In this document: piece by piece, positions 8,568 through 17,371 of the stretch
How positions within the stretch are numbered: the first letter of the stretch is position 1
Layout: each line of letters starts with the position of its first letter
Source of the DNA: Pseudomonas sp. GV085
GTDB taxonomy: Bacteria > Pseudomonadota > Gammaproteobacteria > Pseudomonadales > Pseudomonadaceae
Length of the DNA stretch: 64,000 nt
Assembly: GCF_003050925.1 (NCBI RefSeq)
Contig: NZ_QAOV01000005.1
Span: 62,001-126,000, forward strand
Direction of reading: 5' to 3'
The notes under the pieces: model-generated
Told to the model about the DNA's origin: nothing
Seen by the model: only the letters and a program-made list of their open reading frames with translations
Database searches by the model: none
Translations under genes and position numbers: made by a program

Positions 8568-9711
8568 TTCATCGGTGCAAGTGCCGCCCAAACCTGAAAT
8601 CGGCCTGCCGCTGTGGCTGCTGGCCGAGCTGACGTACCGCTGCCCGCTGCAATGCCCGTACTGCTCCAATCCGTTGGATTTCGCCGAACAAGGCAAGGAG
8701 CTGAACACCGAACAGTGGATCAAGGTGTTCCGCGAAGCGCGGGAAATGGGCGCCGCGCAACTGGGCTTTTCCGGTGGCGAGCCGCTGGTGCGCCAGGACC
8801 TCGCCGAGTTGATTGGCGAAGCCCGCAAACTGGGTTTCTACACCAACCTGATCACCTCCGGCATCGGCCTGACCGAGCAGAAAATCAGCGACTTCAAGAA
8901 GGCCGGTCTCGATCACATCCAGATCAGCTTCCAGGCCAGCGACGAACAGGTGAACAATCTGCTGGCCGGGTCGAAAAAGGCCTTTGCGCAGAAACTGGAA
9001 ATGGCCCGGGCGGTGAAGGCCCACGGTTATCCGATGGTACTGAACTTCGTCACCCATCGGCACAATATCGACCAGATCGACCGCATCATTGAACTGTGCA
9101 TCGCCCTGGAAGCGGACTTCGTCGAACTCGCCACATGCCAGTTCTACGGCTGGGCGCAGCTCAATCGCGTTGGGTTATTGCCGACCAAAGAGCAACTGGT
9201 GCGCGCCGAACGCATCACCAATGAGTACCGCGCCAAGCTGGAAGCCGAAGGGCACCCGTGCAAGTTGATTTTCGTCACCCCGGACTACTACGAAGAACGC
9301 CCGAAAGCCTGTATGAACGGCTGGGGCAGTATTTTTCTGACGGTCACGCCAGACGGAACCGCCCTGCCCTGTCACGGTGCCCGACAGATGCCGGTGCAGT
9401 TTCCCAACGTGCGCGACCACAGCATGCAGCACATCTGGTATGACTCGTTCGGCTTCAACCGCTTTCGTGGCTACGACTGGATGCCCGAGCCGTGCCGCTC
9501 CTGCGACGAGAAAGAAAAAGACTTCGGCGGCTGCCGCTGCCAGGCGTTCATGCTCACCGGTGATGCCAGCAACGCCGACCCGGTGTGCAGCAAGTCGCCA
9601 CAACACGGCGTGATCCTCAAGGCTCGCGAAGAAGCCGGGCACGCTACCCAGACCATCGACCAACTGGCCTTTCGCAATGAACGAAACTCACGCCTCATCG
9701 CCAAAAGCTGA
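8539..9711 (+). CDS. pqqE: PqqE, radical SAM PqqA peptide cyclase
   Basis: About 390 residues from the GTG at 8539, which has GGAGGT seven bases upstream inside pqqD; the frame stays open further upstream but that part encodes pqqD. The radical-SAM motif CxxxCxxC is C35, C39, C42 in [13 protein letters not shown]-type auxiliary cluster cysteines follow in CHGA, CRSC, GGCRC and DPVC. It makes the Glu-Tyr carbon-carbon bond in PqqA. The coding overlap with pqqD is 29 bases, and it overlaps the next peptidase gene by 35 bases, indicating one tightly coupled operon. Confidence 0.95.
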   Translation: MRSTGSPLPDSSVQVPPKPEIGLPLWLLAELTYRCPLQCPYCSNPLDFAEQGKELNTEQWIKVFREAREMGAAQLGFSGGEPLVRQDLAELIGEARKLGFYTNLITSGIGLTEQKISDFKKAGLDHIQISFQASDEQVNNLLAGSKKAFAQKLEMARAVKAHGYPMVLNFVTHRHNIDQIDRIIELCIALEADFVELATCQFYGWAQLNRVGLLPTKEQLVRAERITNEYRAKLEAEGHPCKLIFVTPDYYEERPKACMNGWGSIFLTVTPDGTALPCHGARQMPVQFPNVRDHSMQHIWYDSFGFNRFRGYDWMPEPCRSCDEKEKDFGGCRCQAFMLTGDASNADPVCSKSPQHGVILKAREEAGHATQTIDQLAFRNERNSRLIAKS

Positions 9712-11503
9712 ACCTTTGAGCGCCGCCAAAGCCGTGGCCGCCGGTATCGACTTTGCCGAACTGCAAGTCGGTCGGCAGGGCCTGTTCTGGAACGAGTACC
9801 GACCCGAAGACGCGGCGTGCCGGATCTGGCATTGGCATAACGGTGCAGCGAAATGTCTGACGCCACTGGGGTTCAGCGTACGCAGTCGCGTGTACGAATA
9901 TGGCGGCGGAGCGTTTTGTCTGACGGATGACGGTATCGTTTTCGTCAACGAAGCAGACCAGCAACTGTATCGGCAATCACTGCAAGGCGAAGCGCCCGAA
10001 AGGCTGACATCCAGTGCGTGTCGCTATGGCGATCTGCAGTTCGCCAACGGGCAAGTGCTGGCGGTCGAGGAGCATCGCGATCAACATCGACTGGTGGCGA
10101 TCGATCTGCTCGATGGCGCTCGTCACCTGCTGGCCGAGGGTGCTGATTTCTACGCGGCACCGACACTGAGTCCCGATACCCGACGCCTGGCCTGGATCGA
10201 GTGGAGTCGCCCGAATCAGCCATGGACAGCGACCCGCTTGATGGTTGCCGAACGCCTCGCCAACGGCGGCTTTGCCGAGGCCCGTTGTGTGGCGGGCGAC
10301 GGCGCTGAAGAGTCGGTGCAACAACCGCGGTTTGATGCTGGCGGTCGCCTGTATTGCCTGACGGATCGCGCGGGTTACTGGCAGCCATTCGTTGAATCTG
10401 CAAATGGTCTGAATCCGTTGCCATGTAACACCGCGGACCATGGTCCCGCACCCTGGCAACTTGGCGGCTGCACCTGGGTGCCGCTGAACGAAAACAGCTA
10501 CCTGGCCAGTTGGACCGAGGGCGGGTTTGGCCGATTGGGCATAGGCGGCAGCTCCAGCGCCGACTTCACCGGTGACTACAGCCGCTTCCGCCATCTCGCC
10601 GTGGATGAGCAGTTCATCTATTGCATCGCGGCGTCGCCCGTCAGTTCAACCGCCGTCATCGCCATCGACCGCCAGAGCCGGCAAGTGAAAGTATTGGCCG
10701 GCGGCATTGCACCACTTCCTCCCGACCAGATCAGCCGCCCGCAAACCTTGCGCTACCCGAGTGGCTCAGGCGAAGCACACGGCTTCTTCTACCCGGCGAT
10801 GACCGGCGAGACGAAACCTCCACTGGTGGTATTCATCCATGGCGGACCGACGTCGGCGTGCTACCCGATACTCGATCCGCGTATCCAGTACTGGGCACAG
10901 CGGGGCTTCGCCGTGGCCGACCTCAACTATCGCGGCAGCAGCGGTTATGGCCGGGCCTATCGTCAGGCGCTGCATTTGAGCTGGGGTGATGTGGATGTCG
11001 AAGACGCTTGCGCGGTGGTCAGCCATCTCGCCGAACGTGGCTTGATCGATGGCGACAAAGCGTTCATCCGCGGCGGCAGTGCTGGCGGTTACACCACTCT
11101 TTGCGCCTTGGCATTTCACAACGTGTTCCGCGCCGGCGCCAGCCTGTATGGGGTCAGCGATCCGGTGGCGCTGGGGCGCACGACCCACAAATTCGAAAGC
11201 GATTATCTGGATTGGTTGATCGGCGATGCTCTGCGGGATGCCGAACGCTACGCGGCCCGCACGCCTCTGCTGCATGCGGGCAACATCCGCGTGCCGATGA
11301 TCTTCTTTCAAGGGGAACTGGACGCCGTGGTCATCCCGCAGCAGACCCGCGACATGGTCTCGGCGCTTCAGGACAACGGCATCCTGGTCGAAGCGCACTA
11401 CTACGCGGACGAACGCCACGGTTTCCGCAAGGCCGGCAATCAGGCCCATGCGCTGGAGCAGGAGTGGTTGTTTTATCGGCGGGTGATGGAGCACGCCAGC
11501 TGA
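9677..11503 (+). CDS. S9 family prolyl oligopeptidase-type peptidase of the pqq cluster
   Basis: 608 residues: an N-terminal beta-propeller region (about 1-340), then an alpha/beta-hydrolase domain. The triad is visible: S468 in RGGSAGGY, D549 in QGELDAVV, H581 in ERHGFR. The oxyanion-region FIHGGP is at about 387-392. It starts inside pqqE. A peptidase at this place is typical of Pseudomonas pqq clusters and has, as I recall, been named pqqM in P. fluorescens B16. It may trim PqqA-derived peptide, but that is inference. No signal peptide is seen, so it is probably cytoplasmic. Confidence 0.88.
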   Translation: MNETHASSPKAEPLSAAKAVAAGIDFAELQVGRQGLFWNEYRPEDAACRIWHWHNGAAKCLTPLGFSVRSRVYEYGGGAFCLTDDGIVFVNEADQQLYRQSLQGEAPERLTSSACRYGDLQFANGQVLAVEEHRDQHRLVAIDLLDGARHLLAEGADFYAAPTLSPDTRRLAWIEWSRPNQPWTATRLMVAERLANGGFAEARCVAGDGAEESVQQPRFDAGGRLYCLTDRAGYWQPFVESANGLNPLPCNTADHGPAPWQLGGCTWVPLNENSYLASWTEGGFGRLGIGGSSSADFTGDYSRFRHLAVDEQFIYCIAASPVSSTAVIAIDRQSRQVKVLAGGIAPLPPDQISRPQTLRYPSGSGEAHGFFYPAMTGETKPPLVVFIHGGPTSACYPILDPRIQYWAQRGFAVADLNYRGSSGYGRAYRQALHLSWGDVDVEDACAVVSHLAERGLIDGDKAFIRGGSAGGYTTLCALAFHNVFRAGASLYGVSDPVALGRTTHKFESDYLDWLIGDALRDAERYAARTPLLHAGNIRVPMIFFQGELDAVVIPQQTRDMVSALQDNGILVEAHYYADERHGFRKAGNQAHALEQEWLFYRRVMEHAS

Positions 11504-11520
11504 AATCGGCGGTATTCCAA

Positions 11521-11580
11521 TCGCTGGCAAGCCGGCTCCTACAGAACCGTGATCTCCCGTAGGAGCTGGCTTGCCAGCGA
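11521..11580. repeat. REP pair of the second family (TCGCTGGCAAGCC type)
   Basis: Inverted halves TCGCTGGCAAGCCGGCTCCT (11521-11540) and the complement type AGGAGCTGGCTTGCCAGCGA (11561-11580). The core differs from the GAGCGAGCCTGCTCGCGA family that dominates the window. It lies after the S9 peptidase gene and before the convergent YqaE-type gene. Confidence 0.88.
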
Positions 11581-11607
11581 AAGCGATCTATCTAACGCCG
11601 CAAAGTC

Positions 11608-11766
11608 TTAGCGCTTGGCGATGATGTAAACCGCATGCACGATCCCCGGAATGTAACCGCACAACGTCAGCAGAATATTCAGCCAGAACGCCCCGCCAAA
11701 TCCTACTTGCAGAAACACACCCAGTGGCGGCAACAGGATGGCGATGATGATGCGAATAAAGTCCAT
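11608..11766 (-). CDS. YqaE/Pmp3 family membrane peptide
   Basis: 52 residues, MDFIRIIIAILLPPLGVFLQ and so on, with the Pmp3 hallmark LPPLGVF and a second hydrophobic helix ending YIPGIVHAVYIIAKR. It has two transmembrane segments and a short basic tail. Family members are small inner-membrane proteins linked to membrane potential and salt stress. AGGAGCTG lies upstream of the ATG on the minus strand (plus strand cagctcct, 11771-11778). The call is firm from the motif; the role here is unknown. Confidence 0.9.
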   Translation of the reverse strand: MDFIRIIIAILLPPLGVFLQVGFGGAFWLNILLTLCGYIPGIVHAVYIIAKR

Positions 11767-11849
11767 GGGACAGCTCCTGATTGGGGTGGACTCGTTCGAG
11801 CCCTACAGCTAATCGACCTGTACCGTTTGTCAGGGTTCAGCCCAATTCC

Positions 11850-12170
11850 TCAGGCCAGTATCTCCAGACCGTGTTTCTGCACGATACTCAACAACTTCAA
11901 CGCCATGCCACTGGGGTGCTTATCCCCTGCTTCCCATTGCTTGACCGTGGAAGCACTGGTGTTCAGGTAGCGCGCAAACACCGGTTGACTGACATTGTTG
12001 CGCTCGCGCAATGCCTTGATCTCCTGCGCGGGAATCGCATCCGGCACCCTTGCAAGACAGGATTCATCGAATTCACGCATGGTCGCCTTGCTGATTGCAC
12101 CAATGGCGTACAAGGCGCTGGCAGACTCATGTATCGACTCAAACGCTTCACTTTTGAATTTCTTACTCAT
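11850..12170 (-). CDS. HTH antitoxin, HigA-like (COG2944 type)
   Basis: 106 residues from the ATG at 12170, which overlaps the toxin stop by 8 bases. The C-terminal half is an XRE-type helix-turn-helix (NNVSQPVFARYLNTSASTVKQWEAGDKHPSG). The N-terminal half (SALYAIGAISKATMREFDESCL) is typical of antitoxins paired with RelE/HigB-2 toxins. It would neutralise the upstream toxin and autorepress through the 12540-12554 dyad. In P. fluorescens B16 a DNA-binding gene at this place was, as I recall, counted as a pqq gene (pqqK); nothing in the sequence ties it to PQQ. Confidence 0.85.
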   Translation of the reverse strand: MSKKFKSEAFESIHESASALYAIGAISKATMREFDESCLARVPDAIPAQEIKALRERNNVSQPVFARYLNTSASTVKQWEAGDKHPSGMALKLLSIVQKHGLEILA

Positions 12171-12519
12171 CAGATATCTCCACAAACTCCTTCGTATCCA
12201 GCAAGTACTGGACTTGCACTTCTGTCAGCCCACAATAGGTCTTAGCCATCTTCCGAAATCCGATCAGTTCGGCCTGATTGATGTTGCTCTGATCCTTCTT
12301 CGCATACAGGAACTGATAAATCCAGTAAGCACCGCCTTTGGCCAGGATAATCGAACGATGGCGGTTGGCATTCAAACGCTTCTTCCAAACCCCGCCTCCC
12401 AAATTGTCAGCCTGACCATTGAGCATTTCGGTGAATGCCTCCCGGAGCTCGTCGTCACCGATCCAGGCCTTGGCAGCCTGCATTGCGAAGCGCTTTGTCT
12501 TGAACAGCCTTGGTGACAT
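12163..12519 (-). CDS. RelE/HigB-type toxin
   Basis: 118 residues from the ATG at 12519, preceded by GGAAGGG at a good distance; two further in-frame ATGs lie upstream. The sequence FKTKRFAMQAAKAWIGDDELREAF, then GVWKKRLNANRHRSIILAKGGAYWIYQFLYAKKDQSNI, matches the COG4737/RelE fold, with several conserved basic residues in the middle strands. The toxin-first order and overlap with the HTH gene are typical of higBA-like modules. Likely an mRNA interferase, not tested. Its location between the pqq genes and the aminotransferase suggests insertion of a module. Confidence 0.83.
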   Translation of the reverse strand: MSPRLFKTKRFAMQAAKAWIGDDELREAFTEMLNGQADNLGGGVWKKRLNANRHRSIILAKGGAYWIYQFLYAKKDQSNINQAELIGFRKMAKTYCGLTEVQVQYLLDTKEFVEISDE

Positions 12520-12539
12520 TGGCATCCCTTCCATAAAAC

Positions 12540-12554
12540 TACCACCCAGTGGTA
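12540..12554 (-). promoter_or_regulatory. Operator-like palindrome of the toxin-antitoxin pair
   Basis: TACCAC-CCA-GTGGTA has perfect 6-bp arms. It lies 20 bases before the toxin start and next to a TATATA that could be the -10 element on the minus strand. Placement fits autoregulation by the HTH antitoxin. Confidence 0.6.
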
Positions 12555-12682
12555 TATAAATCAAAACCAACGCGACAGTGATACCGTTTTGCTAGCACTG
12601 GCACTCCCTGCCGATGCACGCTAGAAAGCCATTGATGTACTAACCGCTCAAGCCGAAATTGCCTTTGGAAAAACCCGGCCAC

Positions 12683-12722
12683 AAAAAAACGCCCCACGCC
12701 AAAAATATCGGGCGTGGGGCGT
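12683..12722 (-). terminator. Terminator of the aminotransferase gene
   Basis: ACGCCCCACGCC (12689-12700) pairs perfectly with GGCGTGGGGCGT (12711-12722). On the minus strand it is followed by a run of U (plus-strand A-run 12683-12689). It ends the leftward aminotransferase transcript. Confidence 0.92.
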
Positions 12723-12769
12723 GCGTATTACCGCGAGACGGTTCTGGAATGTGTGCAGGGCGCGTCTGA

Positions 12770-14053
12770 TCAGACGGCAATCCCTTTACGGCACTGCAAT
12801 TGCGCGGTGCGTACTCGGGAGAAGGTGCGCGCCAGGCGCAGGAGCATTTCATCGATGTTGGCGTTGCTGACATTCAGCGCCGGGGTAAAGCGCAGGCAGT
12901 CGGGTTGTGGGGCATTGAGCAGCAAGCCTTCGTAGAGCGCGGCCTTGACCACCGCGTCAGCGGAATCGTCCGACAGCGTCAGCCCCCAAAGCAGCCCTTG
13001 TCCGCGCAACTCGCCCTGATCGTAACGATGGGCCAACCGCTCCAACCCTTCACGCAGGTGTTGACCGGCTTGTGCGACGTGTTTGAGGAAAGCCTTGTCC
13101 TGCACGGTATCGAGCACCGAAAGTCCTGCCGCGGTCATCAACGCATTACCGTGATGAGTACCTGTCACCTCGCCAATGTCGAAACAGCAAGCCTTGCCCC
13201 GCGCCAGCAGCGCGGCCAATGGCACACCACCGCCTAACCCTTTGCCAAGCACGACGATATCCGCCGTGACGCCGCAGGACTGTTCCGCGAGCAAGGTGCC
13301 ACAACGGCCGATACCGGTTTGCACTTCATCGAAGATCAGCAAAATGCCGAGTTCACGACACAAGCGTTCGACACCCTTGAGATAATGCGCGGTGGCCGGG
13401 ATCACGCCGGCTTCGCTCTGGATTGGCTCGAGCATGATCGCTACGGTCCGTTCATCCACGGCCGCATGCAACGCTGGCAGGTCATTGAAAGGAACGCGAC
13501 TGAAGCCTGGCAATTGCGGCTCGAATCGGTTGATCAATGTCGAACTGTCCGACGCCGAAATCGTCGCCAGGCTGCGGCCATGGCAACCGTTGTTGGCCAC
13601 AATGATTCGCGACGCACCGCCGCGATGCTGTTGACCCCACTTGCGCGCCAGTTTGATCGCCGCCTCACAGGCTTCGCTGCCGGTATTGAGCAGGTAGGCC
13701 TGATCACTGCCGGTGCTGGCACACAAGTGTTCGGCGAGGCTGAGCATTGCGCGGTTATGCAGGCCGAAACCCGGATTGATCAACGACTGAGCCTGGGCAG
13801 TGATTGCGTTGATAATTACCGAAGGGCTATGACCGAGACTGTTGGCCCCGCCGCCTTGGGAAAAATCCAGGTACGCACGGTCATCGCTGTCCCACAACCA
13901 TGAACCCTGGCCACGCACAAACACCTGTTTGGGCCGCTCGACACTGGGCATCAAGTACTCGCTGGAAATGTTATCGCCTTGGGGTGGCAGGGAGGCGTCC
14001 ATGACCAGATCATCAAGACAGGGAGGGCTGCGGCGCAGACTGAACAGATTCAT
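12770..14053 (-). CDS. Class III PLP-dependent aminotransferase (acetylornithine aminotransferase-like)
   Basis: 427 residues. The class III core is clear: LLNTGSEACEAAIKLARKW, the PLP-phosphate region NNGCHGRS, the cofactor-ring residues IFDEVQTGIGRCG and the Schiff-base lysine in VLGKGLGGGVPLAALLA. It resembles ArgD/omega-amino acid aminotransferases, but the substrate cannot be read off. It is divergent from the LysR gene and has its own terminator. In P. fluorescens B16 the corresponding aminotransferase was, as I recall, included in the pqq cluster as pqqI; a PQQ role is doubtful. Confidence 0.9.
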   Translation of the reverse strand: MNLFSLRRSPPCLDDLVMDASLPPQGDNISSEYLMPSVERPKQVFVRGQGSWLWDSDDRAYLDFSQGGGANSLGHSPSVIINAITAQAQSLINPGFGLHNRAMLSLAEHLCASTGSDQAYLLNTGSEACEAAIKLARKWGQQHRGGASRIIVANNGCHGRSLATISASDSSTLINRFEPQLPGFSRVPFNDLPALHAAVDERTVAIMLEPIQSEAGVIPATAHYLKGVERLCRELGILLIFDEVQTGIGRCGTLLAEQSCGVTADIVVLGKGLGGGVPLAALLARGKACCFDIGEVTGTHHGNALMTAAGLSVLDTVQDKAFLKHVAQAGQHLREGLERLAHRYDQGELRGQGLLWGLTLSDDSADAVVKAALYEGLLLNAPQPDCLRFTPALNVSNANIDEMLLRLARTFSRVRTAQLQCRKGIAV

Positions 14054-14222
14054 TCGAAAAACACCCTTTTGAGGTTTTTTGACTTACCTATGTAAACACC
14101 ATCGAAGCAAAGGATATTCATCGCACTCTGTGGCCCTGTAAGCCCTGTGAATGCGGTTAGACTAGGCTCAGGCGAGGCGTTCAGCCATTTCGATTTCCCA
14201 GCATTTTTGATAAGTAATACTT

Positions 14223-15152
14223 ATGGATTTCAAGCAGCTGCGTTATTTCGTCGCGGTCTATGAAGAAGGCCACGTGGGCCGGGCCGCCGAGCGCCTGTCC
14301 ATCTCCCAGCCAGCGCTGTCCCAGCAAATCCGCCACCTCGAACAAAACCTCGATGTGAGTCTGTTTGAGCGCAGCAGCAAACGCCTGCTGCCGACCCTCG
14401 CGGCCCACACGCTGTACAACCACGCCCTGCCTCTGCTCGATGGCCTGCAACGGGCACGGGAAGCGCTCGGCAACTTCAAGGGTCAGGCACTGCGCACCCT
14501 GGCCATCGGTGTATTGCAGACCGTACATACCAGCCTCGTTCCGCAAATGCTCGAGCGGGTGCGCAAGGCGCAGCCGCATCTGGTGGTGCAGATCTATGAA
14601 CTGACCGGGCTGGAAATCGAGCGGCGACTGCTCAACGGTTCTCTGGATATCGGCATCGGCTATCTACCGCCCCGCCAGCCTGGCTTGCATGGCGTGATGC
14701 TGTACGAAGATGAACTGACCCTGGTCATCCCGGCAGAGCATCCGCTGCGTGAATTCAAGAAAGTGTCCATGAGTCAGGCCGCCGAACTGCCGATGTTGCT
14801 GCTGGGCGAGGAATTTCAGATCAGGCAGATCTGGCAGGCACAGCTGACAAACCTCGGACGTCGCCCACAGGTGCAAGCCGAACTGAACAACATGGCCGGC
14901 ATCCTCGACAGCCTGCCGCACACGCGCCTGGCGACGGTCCTGCCTGGGCGTTCGCAAAAGACCCATGGCAATCACGAACTGCTGTGGAAACCCCTGAGCG
15001 AACCACGCGTACCGCTGAAAGTCGGTTTGGTATGTCGGGATGTGCAACGGCAGCAGGCCTCGCTGGCATTGCTGCGGACATTGCTGGAAGAAGTGATAAA
15101 CGGCCCGGATGGACGCTTGAACAGCGCGCAGGCTCTGGATGGGTTGGGCTAG
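14223..15152 (+). CDS. LysR family transcriptional regulator (CynR-like)
   Basis: 309 residues. An N-terminal LysR helix-turn-helix (MDFKQLRYFVAVYEEGHVGRA, then LSISQPALSQQIRHLEQ) at 1-60 is followed by a type 2 periplasmic-binding-like effector domain. It is divergent from the aminotransferase gene with 169 bases between them, the usual arrangement for a LysR protein and its target. The aminotransferase is therefore the likely regulated gene. This position corresponds, as I recall, to the gene called pqqH in P. fluorescens B16. Confidence 0.9.
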   Translation: MDFKQLRYFVAVYEEGHVGRAAERLSISQPALSQQIRHLEQNLDVSLFERSSKRLLPTLAAHTLYNHALPLLDGLQRAREALGNFKGQALRTLAIGVLQTVHTSLVPQMLERVRKAQPHLVVQIYELTGLEIERRLLNGSLDIGIGYLPPRQPGLHGVMLYEDELTLVIPAEHPLREFKKVSMSQAAELPMLLLGEEFQIRQIWQAQLTNLGRRPQVQAELNNMAGILDSLPHTRLATVLPGRSQKTHGNHELLWKPLSEPRVPLKVGLVCRDVQRQQASLALLRTLLEEVINGPDGRLNSAQALDGLG

Positions 15153-15177
15153 AAACTTTTCTTTGGGTAAAAGAAAA

Positions 15178-15197
15178 CCCCGCCGAAGCGGGGCTTT
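15178..15197 (+). terminator. Short hairpin after the LysR gene
   Basis: CCCCGC-CGAA-GCGGGG followed by CTTTGC, 25 bases after the stop. The stem is strong but the U-run is poor, so it is a weak terminator candidate. The remaining bases to 15379 hold no feature I can recognise. Confidence 0.55.
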
Positions 15198-15379
15198 GCA
15201 GACTGTTTCCCTGACATCCATTTCACTCCGCCGTCCTGGCAGAATCCTACGTGTCCCTGTTGTTGCTTTGCGCTTCCTGCGCTACGTCCATGAGAAGTAG
15301 ATTAGCTCTGGATCCAATTTGCATCTATGGGAGAACAGCAGCACGTTATGTAAGAGAATGCTTACAGAATACTACTTGC

Positions 15380-17158
15380 TCAGAATTGTCCTGCATCCAG
15401 CAGGAACAACGATTCACTACCGGCCTTCACCGACGCGCTCAACGAGTGAATGCGCGGCAGCAGGCGGGCAAAATAGAAGCGCGCCGTGCCCAGTTTGCTG
15501 GCATAGAAATCGTCTTGCGCTTCCTTGCCGAAAGCAGCCTTGGCCATCAGGGCCCACATGTAGGCGTACGCCACGTAGCCGAACACCTGTAGATACTCGA
15601 CAGACGCCGCGCCGATTTCGTTCGGATTGCTCTTCGCACGGTCCAGCAACCACGCGGTCAGTTCATCAAGGGTGGTCACCGCGTCGTTCAGCGGTTGGGT
15701 GAACTCGGCGAGGTCCGTGCTGGCGGTCGCCGTGAAGTGACGAATTTCGTCGGCAAACAGGTTGTAGAACGCCCCGCCACTACCCACGATCTTGCGCCCG
15801 ACCAGGTCCAGTGCCTGAATGCCGTTGGTGCCTTCGTAGATCTGGGTGATGCGCACGTCACGCACCAGTTGCTCCTGGCCCCATTCACGGATGTAGCCGT
15901 GGCCGCCGAAAACCTGTTGGCCGTGAACAGTGGTTTCCAGGCCGAGGTCGGTCAGGAACGCCTTGGCCACCGGGGTCAGCAACGCCACCAGGTCTTCCGC
16001 ACGCTTGCGGGTGGTTGCATCTTCGCTGAACTTGGCGGTGTCCAGTTGCATCGCCACGTAGGTGGAAAATGCACGACCACCTTCGTTCGAGGCTTTCATG
16101 GTCAGCAGCATGCGACGCACGTCCGGGTGGACGATGATCGGGTCAGCCACTTTGTCCTTGTTCTGCGCGCCGGTTGGCGAACGGCTTTGCAGACGGTCGC
16201 GGGCGTATTCCACGGCGTTCTGGTACGAGCGCTCGCCCGTGGCCAGGCCCTGGATACCGACGCCCAGACGCTCGTAGTTCATCATGGTGAACATCGCCGC
16301 CAGGCCTTTGTTCGGCTCGCCGACCAGGTAACCCACGGCCTCATCGAAGTTCATCACGCAGGTCGCGGACGCCTGGATACCCATCTTGTGTTCGATCGAA
16401 CCGCAGCTCAAAGGGTTGCGCGCGCCCAGGCTGCCATCGGCATTGACCATGAACTTCGGCACCAGGAACAGCGAAATGCCTTTCGGCCCCGCCGGTGCGT
16501 CCGGCAGCTTGGCCAGCACCAGGTGGATGATGTTTTCGGTGAGGTCGTGTTCGCCACCGGTGATGAAGATCTTGGTGCCGCTGACCTTGTAGGAACCGTC
16601 GGCCTGAGGCTCGGCCTTGGTGCGAATGATCCCCAGGTCCGTACCGGCGTGTGGCTCGGTCAGGCACATGGAACCGGCCCAGACGCCGGCGTACATGTTC
16701 GGCAGGTACGCGGCTTTCAGCTCTTCGCTGGCGTGGGCGTTGATCGACAGGCAGGCGCCAGCGGTCAGCATCGGGTATAGACCGAACGACAAGCTGGCAG
16801 AGTTGACCATTTCTTCAACCTGGGCCGAAACGGCTTTGGGCATGCCCATGCCGCCATAGGCCGGATCGCCACCGACACCGACCCAGCCGCCTTCAGCGTA
16901 TGTCTGATAGGCCTGTGGGAAACCTGCTGGCGTGGTGACAGCACCGTCCGCCCAATGGCAACCTTCTTCGTCAGCGGCACGGCTCAGCGGTGCGATGCTT
17001 TTGCTGGTGACTTTGCCGGCTTCTTCCAGGATGGCTTCTACCGTTTCGGCATCCACAGTCTCGGCCAGTGCAGGCAGCTCGGCCCAGAGTCTGGCGACCT
17101 CGAAAACTTCATTGAGGACGAAGCGCATATCGCGCAGGGGCGCTTTGTAGTCAGCCAT
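15380..17158 (-). CDS. Acyl-CoA dehydrogenase with C-terminal extension (FadE-type, third paralogue)
   Basis: 592 residues. An ACAD N-terminal, middle (MCLTEPHAGTDLG, SGTKIFITGGEH) and C-terminal domain are followed by the extra C-terminal domain of this bacterial subgroup. The catalytic base is E442 in IYEGTNGIQALDL. It oxidises acyl-CoA to 2-enoyl-CoA with FAD; chain length cannot be told. It corresponds by position to P. aeruginosa PA0508, which I recall as a FadE2-type enzyme. It is one of three paralogues in the same direction within 7.4 kb and is separated from the next by a 69-bp REP hairpin. Confidence 0.92.
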   Translation of the reverse strand: MADYKAPLRDMRFVLNEVFEVARLWAELPALAETVDAETVEAILEEAGKVTSKSIAPLSRAADEEGCHWADGAVTTPAGFPQAYQTYAEGGWVGVGGDPAYGGMGMPKAVSAQVEEMVNSASLSFGLYPMLTAGACLSINAHASEELKAAYLPNMYAGVWAGSMCLTEPHAGTDLGIIRTKAEPQADGSYKVSGTKIFITGGEHDLTENIIHLVLAKLPDAPAGPKGISLFLVPKFMVNADGSLGARNPLSCGSIEHKMGIQASATCVMNFDEAVGYLVGEPNKGLAAMFTMMNYERLGVGIQGLATGERSYQNAVEYARDRLQSRSPTGAQNKDKVADPIIVHPDVRRMLLTMKASNEGGRAFSTYVAMQLDTAKFSEDATTRKRAEDLVALLTPVAKAFLTDLGLETTVHGQQVFGGHGYIREWGQEQLVRDVRITQIYEGTNGIQALDLVGRKIVGSGGAFYNLFADEIRHFTATASTDLAEFTQPLNDAVTTLDELTAWLLDRAKSNPNEIGAASVEYLQVFGYVAYAYMWALMAKAAFGKEAQDDFYASKLGTARFYFARLLPRIHSLSASVKAGSESLFLLDAGQF

Positions 17159-17287
17159 GGCAAACCTCGCAAGATCTATACAGGTGATTCACAGGAAGAG
17201 TGTTTTCGTTGGTTCGGAGTGTACCTCAACAACTTTTGCGACACATAGGGTCAGCATGTGACGTTTTTGTTATTTTTAGTCACAGCA

Positions 17288-17355
17288 AAAAGATCGCAGC
17301 CTCCGCCAGCTCCTACGCCAATTAAGGTAGGAGCTGGCGAAGGCTGCGATCTTTT
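17288..17355. repeat. Long perfect-stem repeat (AGATCGCAGCC type)
   Basis: 29-base arms 17288-17316 and 17327-17355 match except at one position, with a 10-base loop. The arms start AAAAGATCGCAGCC and end with the AGCTCCTAC shared with other REPs. This is a third REP family in the window. With A/T runs at both ends it could also work as a bidirectional terminator between the two acyl-CoA dehydrogenase genes. Confidence 0.9.
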
Positions 17356-17371
17356 AAGGATTGAAAATTAA

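Noticed and set aside
12596..12612. Sigma-54 promoter (TGGCACTCCCTGC)
   Set aside because: The distance between GG and GC is 8 bases, not the required 10.
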